From the NCBI GenBank assembly GCA_905214675.1, contig CAJMMS010000001.1, positions 1 to 64,000 on the forward strand: a stretch of 64,000 nt of DNA, given 5' to 3'. Within the stretch, counting starts at the first letter, position 1, and each line of letters opens with the position of its first letter. The DNA comes from an uncultured bacterium (GTDB lineage: Bacteria; Bacillota; Clostridia; Lachnospirales; Lachnospiraceae). Positions 43,188 to 52,200 of this stretch are shown piece by piece. A program made the position numbers and the translations under genes. A model generated the notes under the pieces. That model made no database searches, was not told the origin of the DNA, and was given only the letters and a program-made list of their open reading frames with translations.

Positions 43188-44054
43188 ATGAAAAAAGTAT
43201 TATATGCAATCGTTCTGTTTATCGCAGGCATGCTGTGTTTCCGGCAGAATGTGATGGCGGCCGGAGCAGCGACCGTTACGGTAAAAGGCGATATCTTAAA
43301 TGAAAACAGTACAGACTGGAAAGTAACCTGTGTGATAAGCGGTGATGCAAAGATTACCAATGGAAAAGTACGGGTAACTTACGATGGAAGCAAACTGAAA
43401 CTGGTTTCATCGGCGTCGGGTTCCCTGATCAGTAATGCACTGCCAAGTATCAATGATCCGCTGACCGGTAACAAGCAGGAAGGTGAAGTGGTTCTGGTCT
43501 TTGCTTCTTCTTCGGAGATGGATGCAAATGGTGAACTGTTGCAGCTTACGTTTCAGGCAGTGTCCGGACAACTGAAAAACGGGGATGCCATTACCGTATC
43601 GGCAGCGACAGAAGAACTGGCAGATAATACAGAAAACATCAGCGTGACAGATGTGCCGCTGAATGTAACGGTCGGAAGCAGTACAGATCATACTTCAGGA
43701 ACTGGTACGGATAATGGAAGCAATACGGCTTCTACAGAACCGCAGACGAACAGTTCCGGCAACAGCAGTGGAGCGGAAAGTCAGACCAATGCCGGAATTG
43801 AGTCACCGGAGACTTCGGCAAATGCAGGAACCGCAGGTACATCACAGGGCAGCAGTACCTCTGGCACAACTACCGGATCTCAGACAAGTGGAAACAGCAG
43901 CAGTTCTGTTTCTTCCACGCAGAGCGAGACAACACAGACCGTCAGGTCTGCAAAGACGGGGGATGATACAAACATCCTGCGTCCGCTGATCATCGCAGTG
44001 ATCGCACTGCTGGTATTGGCAGGCGGATTTATGTGGTCAAAGAAAAAGAAATAA
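43188..44054 (+). CDS. Cohesin-like protein with C-terminal membrane anchor
   Basis: A 288-residue surface protein. The signal peptide is 1-27. A cohesin-like domain covers about 28-170 (ITNGKVRVTYDGSKLKLVSS, GEVVLVFASSSEMDANGELLQLTFQAVSGQLKNGD). A Ser/Thr/Gly-rich spacer runs about 170-255, then SAKTGDD, a hydrophobic helix and a KKKK tail. That ending resembles sortase-type sorting signals but lacks a canonical LPxTG. As the anchored member, it is the likely docking point on the cell surface. GGAGGAA precedes the ATG at 43188, 25 bp after the first cohesin gene. Confidence 0.72.
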   Translation: MKKVLYAIVLFIAGMLCFRQNVMAAGAATVTVKGDILNENSTDWKVTCVISGDAKITNGKVRVTYDGSKLKLVSSASGSLISNALPSINDPLTGNKQEGEVVLVFASSSEMDANGELLQLTFQAVSGQLKNGDAITVSAATEELADNTENISVTDVPLNVTVGSSTDHTSGTGTDNGSNTASTEPQTNSSGNSSGAESQTNAGIESPETSANAGTAGTSQGSSTSGTTTGSQTSGNSSSSVSSTQSETTQTVRSAKTGDDTNILRPLIIAVIALLVLAGGFMWSKKKK

Positions 44055-44066
44055 GAACGGGAAACG

Positions 44067-44099
44067 AAAAGATCTGTCAGAGAAAAGACAGATCTTTTT
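44067..44099 (+). terminator. Terminator after the cohesin genes
   Basis: AAAAGATCTGTC (44067-44078) pairs with GACAGATCTTTT (44087-44098), continuing into a T run. It separates the cohesin pair from the GH3 gene, which then has its own promoter. Confidence 0.85.
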
Positions 44100-44172
44100 G
44101 TTTATAAAACTATACAATGTGTTATGAAATTTTCTGAGGTTCTAAAGAATTTACAAGAAAAACGTATAATAT

Positions 44173-44205
44173 TACATGGAAAAGCGGAAAGAAATTGTAT
44201 AAAAT
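44173..44205 (+). promoter_or_regulatory. Promoter of the first GH3 gene (shared motif copy 2)
   Basis: TACATGGAAA (44173-44182), 17 bp, TAAAAT (44200-44205). A perfect ATATTGAT-AAAA-ATCAATAT hairpin (44222-44241) follows in the leader. Confidence 0.6.
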
Positions 44206-44285
44206 GTAGTCACACAAAACGATATTGATAAAAATCAATATTGGAAAGCGAAAATATGACAAAAAAGGAAAAGGAGGAAGCAAGA

Positions 44286-47200
44286 ATGAAGAAAACTTCA
44301 AAAAAAGTCATAGCGGTCACGTTGTCCGCTTCCATGATCTTAGGTGGAAGCATGACAGCAATGGCAGCTACAACCGATCCAAACATCAGCCAGCGTGAGA
44401 TCGATCATAAGATCGCAGCGAAAAATATCGCAGCACAGGGTATGGTCCTGATGGAAAACAAAAACAATTCACTTCCGATTTCTGCAAAGAAAGGAACCAA
44501 AGTTGCTCTGTTCGGACAGGGTGTTTATAACACCATCAAGGGCGGTACCGGTTCCGGTGCAGTAAATCAGCGTGATAACGTTACCGTACAGCAGGGCTTT
44601 GAAAATGCCGGATACGATATCGTCAATGCAGATTTTGTAAATGAAATGCATGAACTGTGGAAATCCGAAGGCGGCGGACAGAGTTCTGGTATGTGGGGCA
44701 GCAGATGGGTAAATGAACATGTATACACAGAACTGGATGGTGCAGCAGCCCAGATCGAGGAGGCAGCAGCCCAGACAGATACTGCTATTTATGTGATTGC
44801 ACGTAACTCAGGTGAAGGATCAGACCGTTCTTCCGGAAAAGGTGATTATCTCTTATCGGATGATGAGCGGGCCAATCTGGAACTGCTTGGAAAAACATTT
44901 GATAACGTAGTTGTTGTCCTGAACGTAGGCGGAATTATTGATACCAAGTTCTTCAGTGAGATCAATGGGCTGGATTCCATGCTCCTGATGTCTCAGGCAG
45001 GTATGACCGGCGGTGATGCACTGGTAGAAGTATTAAACGGAACCGTAAATCCATCCGGTAAATTAACAGATACCTGGCCGGTTAATTTTGATGACAACCC
45101 ATCCAGTGCAGGATTTGCAAATCAGGATAGCAATAACAATCAGGAATTATACAACGATGATATTTTCGTAGGTTATCGTTATTATGATACCTTTGGTGTA
45201 GACGTATCTTATCCATTTGGTTATGGTGGTTCTTACACGAACTTCTCCATGCAGACACAGTCCGTATCTGCAGACAAAGATAAGGTAACGGTTAAAGTTA
45301 AGATTAAGAATGTCGGCAGCGTATCCGGTAAGGAAGTTGCAGAAGTTTACTTCTCCGCTCCGGATGGCAAGCTGGACAAACCTTATCAGGAACTGGCAGG
45401 CTATGCAAAGACAGACGAGCTGGCACCTGGTGAATCACAGGTTCTGACGATTACGTACGATACTTCTGAAATGGGATCTTATGATACAGATCAGGCAGCT
45501 TATATCATGGAAGATGGCGATTATATCATCCGTGTAGGTAATTCTTCCAGAAATACACATGTAGCAGCAAAACTGAACGTATCGCAGGATATTATTACAG
45601 AACAGTACAGCAACCTGATGGTTCCGGTAACGGAGAATCCAAATCTGGCAGATGATGAAAAATATCCGGATCTGGAGCCGATGACAACCGAAGGTGCTAC
45701 ATCGATCACATATGACGGTGAAACCGATGAGATCGCAGCAGCACAGACGATCGCGGTAGATTTCGCAGATTATGAAGCACCGGAGATCATCAAAGAGAAT
45801 GAGGATGTTACCGTATACACATCTGACACAACACAGACAGAATATCTGTTTGCAGACAATGTAGACGGTGCAACCGGTGAAGTCAGCCGTGTTGAAAAAG
45901 GAAATAAGAACAGTTCTGATTACACGTTATCTTATAAAGAACACGTTAAGAAATTTGATGGCGATTTCAGTAAGAGTACACTGATGGATGTCAAAGTTGG
46001 CAATGTAACGATGGAACAGTTCGTATCTGGTCTGTCGATGGAAGAACTGGCAGATCTGGTAAATGGACATTCTACAGACAAGACCGTGCAGGGTGTTGCA
46101 GGAGCAACCTGGAGAAACGATGCGAAAGGCTTTACACCGGTCAACCTGTCTGATGGACCTGCAGGTCTTCGTATTACACAGCACTATAAAGATGATGGTA
46201 CCGATTATTATCAGTATGCAACCGCATGGCCGATCGGTACACTGCTTGCACAGACCTGGGATACCGAACAGATCTATGCATACGGCGAAGGCGTTGGTGA
46301 AGAGATGGAAGAGTTTGGTATCGGATGCTGGCTGGCACCTGGTATGAATATCCACAGAAACGCACTTTGCGGACGTAACTTTGAGTACTACTCAGAAGAT
46401 CCGGTAGTCGTAGGTGTAACCGGTACAGCAGCAACCCTTGGCGTACAGGCAAGCAAAGGTGTTGGTGTTACCATTAAACATTATGCAGTAAACTCTCAGG
46501 AAACAAACCGAAACAGTGAAAATAATACGATTTCCGAAAGAGCACTTCGTGAAATCTACCTCAAAGGTTTTGAACAGGTTGTAAAACAGGCACAGCCTAT
46601 GGCGATCATGACATCTTACAACCAGAACAACGGCAGACCGGCAGCAGATGACTATGATCTTTGTACCGCATTTGCAAGAGATGAGTGGGGATTCAAAGGC
46701 ATGATCATGACAGACTGGGGCGGCGGACAGTCCGTACCAATGTACGAGATGCATGCAGGTAATGACCTTGTTTGCCCGGGTAAAGGTGCAGCCAGCATTA
46801 TCACAGCATTCAAGAACGATCCGGACTGGAACGGAAAAGGTTATGTAAATATGACAACCATATCCTGGCAGGACGAGAATTATGAAACACAGACCAAAGA
46901 AGTTCCAAACTTTGGCGGATATGAACTGGATAAGAATGGTGAAACGACCGTAAGTACCAGCGTTACCGGTGATGCTGATGCAAATCATGACCTTCTGTGT
47001 GAAGAAGCATGGCAGATGATCGATGAAGAATATGCAACTTATAAAGTAGAAGAAGTAAATAGCTGGGGTGGAAAGAGAATCAAGACAACTGTTACTTACA
47101 AAGTAAACCAGAACAAAGATTTGGCTACAAACAAACAGCTCATCTCCCTTGGCGACCTTCAGAAAGCAGCTATCAATATCTGTAACTTTATTATGTCCTC

Positions 47201-48296
47201 TACAGAATTTGCAACCGCACACGGATTTGAAGCAAAATCTCTGAACAGTGTACATGCAGCTATCCTGAAAGATATTACTTCTTACAGCAAAGATGCAGTA
47301 CAGACAAGCGTAGCAATCAAAGGTCTGGAAGGCATTATCAACAAGATCAACAGCCTGGATGCTTCTGATTATACAGAAGAAAGCTGGAATGCAGTACAGG
47401 ATGCGATCGCAGCAGCAAGAAACGTGGTAACTTCCGAAAATGCAACACAGGCACAGATCGATGCAGCAGTGGATGCACTGATCGCAGCATTTGGAAATCT
47501 GGAATACGGTGCACAGACCCTGCATCTGGAAGTTGCACTTGATGCAGCAGAGGAGATTATCGCAGCATCCCAGAACTATGATTCTCTCGATGCGCTGAAA
47601 GCGGCAGTAGCAGAAGCAAAAGCAGTTCTGGCAGAGAAGAGTGCAACACAGGATCAGATCAATGCAGCAGCAGTTAAAGTTCTTGCAGAAATCAATAAAC
47701 TGACGGAACTGTCTGATGTTACCTCTCTTGGAAACCTGATCAATGCAGCAAAAGATCTGTTGAACGGAAATTACACAAGTGATTCTCTGGAAGCATTGAA
47801 CAATGCAATCGCAAAAGCAGAAGAAGTTCTGACAGACAGCAACCGGAAAGCAGATGCGATCGAAAAAGCATATGCAGATCTGATCGAAGCGATCGCAAAT
47901 CTGGAGCTCAAAGGAAACAAAGCAGCTCTGAAAGCAATGCTGGACAAAGCGGCAGAAATCCTGGCAGCTTCCGACACTTATGTTGCTTCTACCATTGACG
48001 GTCTGGCAGCAGTGAAAGCAGACGCACAGAACGTATATGACAGCGCAGATGCAGATCAGGATGCAATCGATGCAGCAGTCAGAGCGCTGACACTGAAAGT
48101 TGCAAATGCCCGTCTGATCGGTGATGTAAATGGTGACAGCAAAGTCAACACAAGCGACTCCGTATCTGTGTTAAGAGCAAGCGTAGAACTGGATGAACTG
48201 GATACAGTTGCAGCAGCAAGCGCAGATGTAAACGGTGATGGTGTAGTAGATACACAGGATGCAGTTCTCATTCTTCAGCAGGCAGCAGAAAAATAA
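44286..48296 (+). CDS. Secreted permuted GH3 glycosidase with FIVAR repeats and dockerin
   Basis: A 1336-residue exported enzyme. The signal peptide ends near AMAA (about residue 27). The domain order is reversed relative to most GH3: the C-terminal-type domain comes first (GMVLMENKNNSLPI, GGTGSGAVNQ, FVGYRYYDTF), then an Fn3-like domain, then the catalytic TIM-barrel domain (LSDGPAGLRI, WLAPGMNIHRNALCGRNFEYY). The nucleophile D810 lies in MTDWGG. Four FIVAR-like helical repeats follow, then a type I dockerin with two calcium loops (GDVNGDSKVNTSD; ADVNGDGVVDTQD). Such permuted GH3s are known beta-glucosidases in rumen Clostridia. Start 44286 has GGAGG. Confidence 0.9.
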   Translation: MKKTSKKVIAVTLSASMILGGSMTAMAATTDPNISQREIDHKIAAKNIAAQGMVLMENKNNSLPISAKKGTKVALFGQGVYNTIKGGTGSGAVNQRDNVTVQQGFENAGYDIVNADFVNEMHELWKSEGGGQSSGMWGSRWVNEHVYTELDGAAAQIEEAAAQTDTAIYVIARNSGEGSDRSSGKGDYLLSDDERANLELLGKTFDNVVVVLNVGGIIDTKFFSEINGLDSMLLMSQAGMTGGDALVEVLNGTVNPSGKLTDTWPVNFDDNPSSAGFANQDSNNNQELYNDDIFVGYRYYDTFGVDVSYPFGYGGSYTNFSMQTQSVSADKDKVTVKVKIKNVGSVSGKEVAEVYFSAPDGKLDKPYQELAGYAKTDELAPGESQVLTITYDTSEMGSYDTDQAAYIMEDGDYIIRVGNSSRNTHVAAKLNVSQDIITEQYSNLMVPVTENPNLADDEKYPDLEPMTTEGATSITYDGETDEIAAAQTIAVDFADYEAPEIIKENEDVTVYTSDTTQTEYLFADNVDGATGEVSRVEKGNKNSSDYTLSYKEHVKKFDGDFSKSTLMDVKVGNVTMEQFVSGLSMEELADLVNGHSTDKTVQGVAGATWRNDAKGFTPVNLSDGPAGLRITQHYKDDGTDYYQYATAWPIGTLLAQTWDTEQIYAYGEGVGEEMEEFGIGCWLAPGMNIHRNALCGRNFEYYSEDPVVVGVTGTAATLGVQASKGVGVTIKHYAVNSQETNRNSENNTISERALREIYLKGFEQVVKQAQPMAIMTSYNQNNGRPAADDYDLCTAFARDEWGFKGMIMTDWGGGQSVPMYEMHAGNDLVCPGKGAASIITAFKNDPDWNGKGYVNMTTISWQDENYETQTKEVPNFGGYELDKNGETTVSTSVTGDADANHDLLCEEAWQMIDEEYATYKVEEVNSWGGKRIKTTVTYKVNQNKDLATNKQLISLGDLQKAAINICNFIMSSTEFATAHGFEAKSLNSVHAAILKDITSYSKDAVQTSVAIKGLEGIINKINSLDASDYTEESWNAVQDAIAAARNVVTSENATQAQIDAAVDALIAAFGNLEYGAQTLHLEVALDAAEEIIAASQNYDSLDALKAAVAEAKAVLAEKSATQDQINAAAVKVLAEINKLTELSDVTSLGNLINAAKDLLNGNYTSDSLEALNNAIAKAEEVLTDSNRKADAIEKAYADLIEAIANLELKGNKAALKAMLDKAAEILAASDTYVASTIDGLAAVKADAQNVYDSADADQDAIDAAVRALTLKVANARLIGDVNGDSKVNTSDSVSVLRASVELDELDTVAAASADVNGDGVVDTQDAVLILQQAAEK

Positions 48297-48345
48297 AATG
48301 ATAAAAGAAATGTCGAACATTTCAGATAATCATTGATATAAGAGT

Positions 48346-48383
48346 AAAAAAGGCGGCACGCAGGTCATCTGCGTGCCGTTTTA
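48346..48383. terminator. Bidirectional terminator between GH3 and HD genes
   Basis: CGGCACGCAG (48354-48363) pairs with CTGCGTGCCG (48369-48378) around GTCAT. T tracts flank both strands (TTTTAT on +; six A before the stem read as T on -). It serves both convergent genes. Confidence 0.85.
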
Positions 48384-48426
48384 TGTGAAAAATCTGCAAA
48401 AGGAAAAATAGAATATCAGAAAAACA

Positions 48427-49014
48427 TTACGGAAGCAGATTTCCGAGGCGGATATGCTTCTGAAGAATCTCATCGATCACTTCAAATAATTGCTCGGAGC
48501 CGTCTTTTGTCTTACTCTGCCGTCCGTAAACCTGTGCTGCGGTCACCTGATGCTCCTTCCAGTCACCGCCGCCATTGCTGTTGTTGAGCATCAGTGGTTG
48601 CAAATTATCCATAGCATGGGCAAAGCGGGATTCCGGAGTTTCATTTGCTTCAAATTCTTCAAACAGGGCAGACAGTTCTTCTTTCTGATCATCCGGGAGC
48701 AGCGAGAAAATCCGTTCCTTTGCGGCTTCTTCTCTTGCTTTTTGTGTTTTCAGTCCCTCAGCATCGTAAGCATAGGTATCACCGGCATCGATCTCTACAA
48801 TATCATGAATCAGACACAGGATCATTACGCGTTCGATGTTGACTTTTTCATTGGCATATTCCTTCAGAAGATAAGCCATGATTGCCATATGCCAGGCATG
48901 TTCAGCATCATTTTCCCTGCGTCCGTGTCCGGATAAATGTGTCTGACGCAGGATATTTTTTTCTTTATCGATTTCCAGTGCAAAGTCCAGTTGTTTCTGT
49001 AATCGTTCGTTCAT
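48427..49014 (-). CDS. HD-domain phosphohydrolase (YfbR/HD_3 type)
   Basis: A 195-residue HD protein with NDAEHAWHMAIMAYLL, the metal-binding LIHDIVEIDAGDTYAYD and AHAMDNLQPLMLN. These are the histidine, HD dyad and distal aspartate expected of 5'-deoxynucleotidase-like HD hydrolases. Probably a nucleotide-pool housekeeping enzyme, unrelated to the flanking glycosidases. The ATG at 49014 has GGGAGG; an ATG five codons upstream overlaps it. It lies opposite the two GH3 genes. Confidence 0.9.
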   Translation of the reverse strand: MNERLQKQLDFALEIDKEKNILRQTHLSGHGRRENDAEHAWHMAIMAYLLKEYANEKVNIERVMILCLIHDIVEIDAGDTYAYDAEGLKTQKAREEAAKERIFSLLPDDQKEELSALFEEFEANETPESRFAHAMDNLQPLMLNNSNGGGDWKEHQVTAAQVYGRQSKTKDGSEQLFEVIDEILQKHIRLGNLLP

Positions 49015-49171
49015 ATGAAATCCTCCCATGATTAAAGTAAAAGCTGTTGTAGGTATTATACACCTATTCTGCTTCCAGGGATAGAGTGATGAAAAACAAT
49101 GGGGTGCTGATGTACAAAATATATAACAAACAGTGAAAATAATAAAAAAACATAAGCAAATCGCATAAAAT

Positions 49172-49204
49172 TACATAGAAAAGTAAGGGCGAAAATGATA
49201 AAAT
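49172..49204 (+). promoter_or_regulatory. Promoter of the second GH3 gene (shared motif copy 3)
   Basis: TACATAGAAA (49172-49181), 17 bp, TAAAAT (49199-49204), differing from the other two copies at one base of the first block. TATAAT also occurs at 49206-49211. Confidence 0.6.
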
Positions 49205-49290
49205 ATATAATCATTGAAAGAAACGGAAGCAAAAAAAGGAACAAATTGAGTCAGAAGGAGCGAGATTCTGGCAGAAGGGAGAGAAATCAT

Positions 49291-52200
49291 ATGAAAATGA
49301 GATTCCGAAAGATTATGGCTGCCATTCTTTCGACAGCCATGGTTGCTGCAGCGATACCGGTATCCGGCATTCTGCATGTGCAGGCGAGTTCGCCCAAGGA
49401 GCATATTGACCTGTCCAGACAGGTTGCAGGCGAAGGTATGGTTCTGATGGAAAATGATGGTGCACTGCCACTGGCACAGGGCGAAAAAGTTGCCATGTTC
49501 GGCCGTGCAATGATCGATTATGTACGAGGTGGCGGAGGAAGCGGTGCGACGAACGTAGACTATACGCACAACATTCTCCAGGGTATGCAGATCAAGGCAG
49601 AAGAAGGAAAGATCAGTCTTTATCAGCCGTTGGTAGATTTCTATACGGAACAGGTTAGTGCAAATGGCATTACAAACGATGCAAATATTACGGTTACCAA
49701 TGATATGTTAGATGCTGCGGCAGAAAATGCGGATACCGCAATCGTGACGATCGGACGTTATTCTTCCGAGGGAAGTGACCGTACTGCATCAAAAGGTGAC
49801 TATTATCTGTCGGATGCAGAGACAGAGCTTCTGACAAGAGTTGCAGCGAAATTTAAAAAGACGGTTGTTGTGCTGAATGTCGGAGCCGTTCTGGATACCG
49901 AATGGATCAAAAATATTCCGGGTATTGATTCTGTACTGATGGCATGGCAGGCAGGTATGGAAGGCGGACTTGCCACAGCGGATGTTCTGGTGGGCGACGT
50001 GAACCCATCCGGTAAATTTGTGGATACGTTTGCAAAATCCTACACGGATTATCCGAGTTCCGATACATTCTACGAGTCCAGTGCTTATGTAAACTACGAA
50101 GAAGATATTTTTGTTGGATATCGTTATTTTGAAACCTTTGATCCGGAGTATACAAAGGTAAATTACGATTTTGGATATGGATTATCTTATACCACTTTTA
50201 AAACAGACAACGTAAATGTCAAAGTTGACGGAGAAAATATCGTTACCACAGCGACTGTTACCAATACCGGCAAGGTAGCCGGTAAACAGGTCGTACAGGT
50301 TTATTTCTCGGCACCGCAGGGCAAACTTGGCAAACCAGGAAAAGAACTGGCAGCATTTGCAAAGACGAAACTGCTCCAGCCGGGCGAATCTCAGGAACTG
50401 ACGATGACTTATGCGATCAGCGATATGTCAAGTTATGATGACACCGGAAAGGTTCAGAAATCCGCATACGTTATGGAAGCCGGAGATTACCATATTTATG
50501 TCGGAAATTCCATCAAAGATGCCACAGAGCAGGGCGTACGTTATACTTACAAAGTAGAAGATACCGAAGTTACCGAACAGCTCTCCCAGCAGTGTGCACC
50601 GGTTCAACTGGAGAAGAGACTTCTGGCAGATAAAACATACGAAGATCTCAGAACGAGTTCAGAAGAAACGAATTCGCATTACACGATCACGTCAGAAGGA
50701 ACGACAAAAGTAGAAGCGGAGAATTTCCTGAATTCTTCCGGGAACCTGAACGTGGAAACATTTTACGATGAAAACATGGAGATGAAGCGGTGTCTGGCAT
50801 ATCTGAATGAAGCCGGCAGATATATGGAATACGAACTGACTGCAGAAGAAGCCGGCAAGTATGAAGTGATCATGTGCATGGCAAATGGATATGCAGAGAT
50901 TCAGAACTGCTTTACCGTTACGGTAAATGGCGTGCAGCAGCCAGATATTACGTTCAATGCACAGCAGACCGGTGATGGAAATGGTGCTTCCGAGTGGTAT
51001 AATTTCGAAGAATGTGAACCATTCTACATTAACCTTGACAAAGGCGTGAACCTGGTTCGTTTTACAGCAAATAGAAACAATCCGAATTATGATTATATGC
51101 TGCTCAGACGCGTTGGTGATCAGGATGAAATTTACACGAAAGTCATCAAAGCAGAAGGCGAAAACAAGATCGAAGCAGAGAAATACGATGCAGCAGGTAG
51201 CACAGGAAACAATGCAGTCCGCACTGAAGATTTTACAAAAGGTGATTACACAGGGACTTGCCTGGCTTATATGAATTATGTCGGAAACTATGTAAGCTAC
51301 TATCTGAATGTCGAAGAAGCCGGAGAATACAATGTGATATTAAATGTGGCAAATGGCCGTGCGGCATTCGATTTTGATCCAGGTATGGAAGTAGACGGAA
51401 CGAAATTCCCGGCAACGATCAATGCAAAACAGACCGGTGACGGAAGCGGAAAGAGTGAATGGTACAATTTTGAAAATCTGGAACCGGTTACCGTAACCCT
51501 TCCGAAAGGACACAGCATCCTCACACTGAGGGCATCTGAAAAAGATAAATACCCGAATATCGATTATATTCTGGTAGAAAAGAAACAGACAGCAACACAG
51601 AGCCTGAAGAGTGCAGCAGCAAAAAAAGCCCGTACAGCCGAAGATACACCAGCTTCTGAACCGGCAGACAGCGGCAAGATCATGCTGGTGGATGTTTATA
51701 ATAATTCGGAACTTATGGATGATTTCCTGGCACAGTTAAGTGATGACCAGCTCTGCAATCTGCTCGGCGGTCAGTCAAATACCGGTGTTGCAAACACAGG
51801 TGGTATGGGAAATCTCATGGAATACGGCATTCCGAATGCCATGACAGCAGACGGCCCACAGGGTATCCGTATCGGTACAACCTGTACGGCATGGCCGATC
51901 TCCACACTTCTTGCAAGTACCTGGGATGTGGATCTGGTAGAGCAGGTAGGAAAAGCAGCAGCGATCGAAGCTCATAATAATGGTATTGATATCTGGCTTG
52001 CACCTGGTATGAATATCCACAGAGATCCGCTTTGCGGACGTAACTTTGAGTACTATTCCGAAGATCCTCTGATCACAGGAAAAATGGCTGCGGCAATCAC
52101 GAAAGGTTGTCAGTCCGAAGGCGTTTCCATTACACTGAAACACTTTACAACAAACAACAAAGAAACTAACCGGAACAGTAGCGATTCCAGGGTCAGCGAG

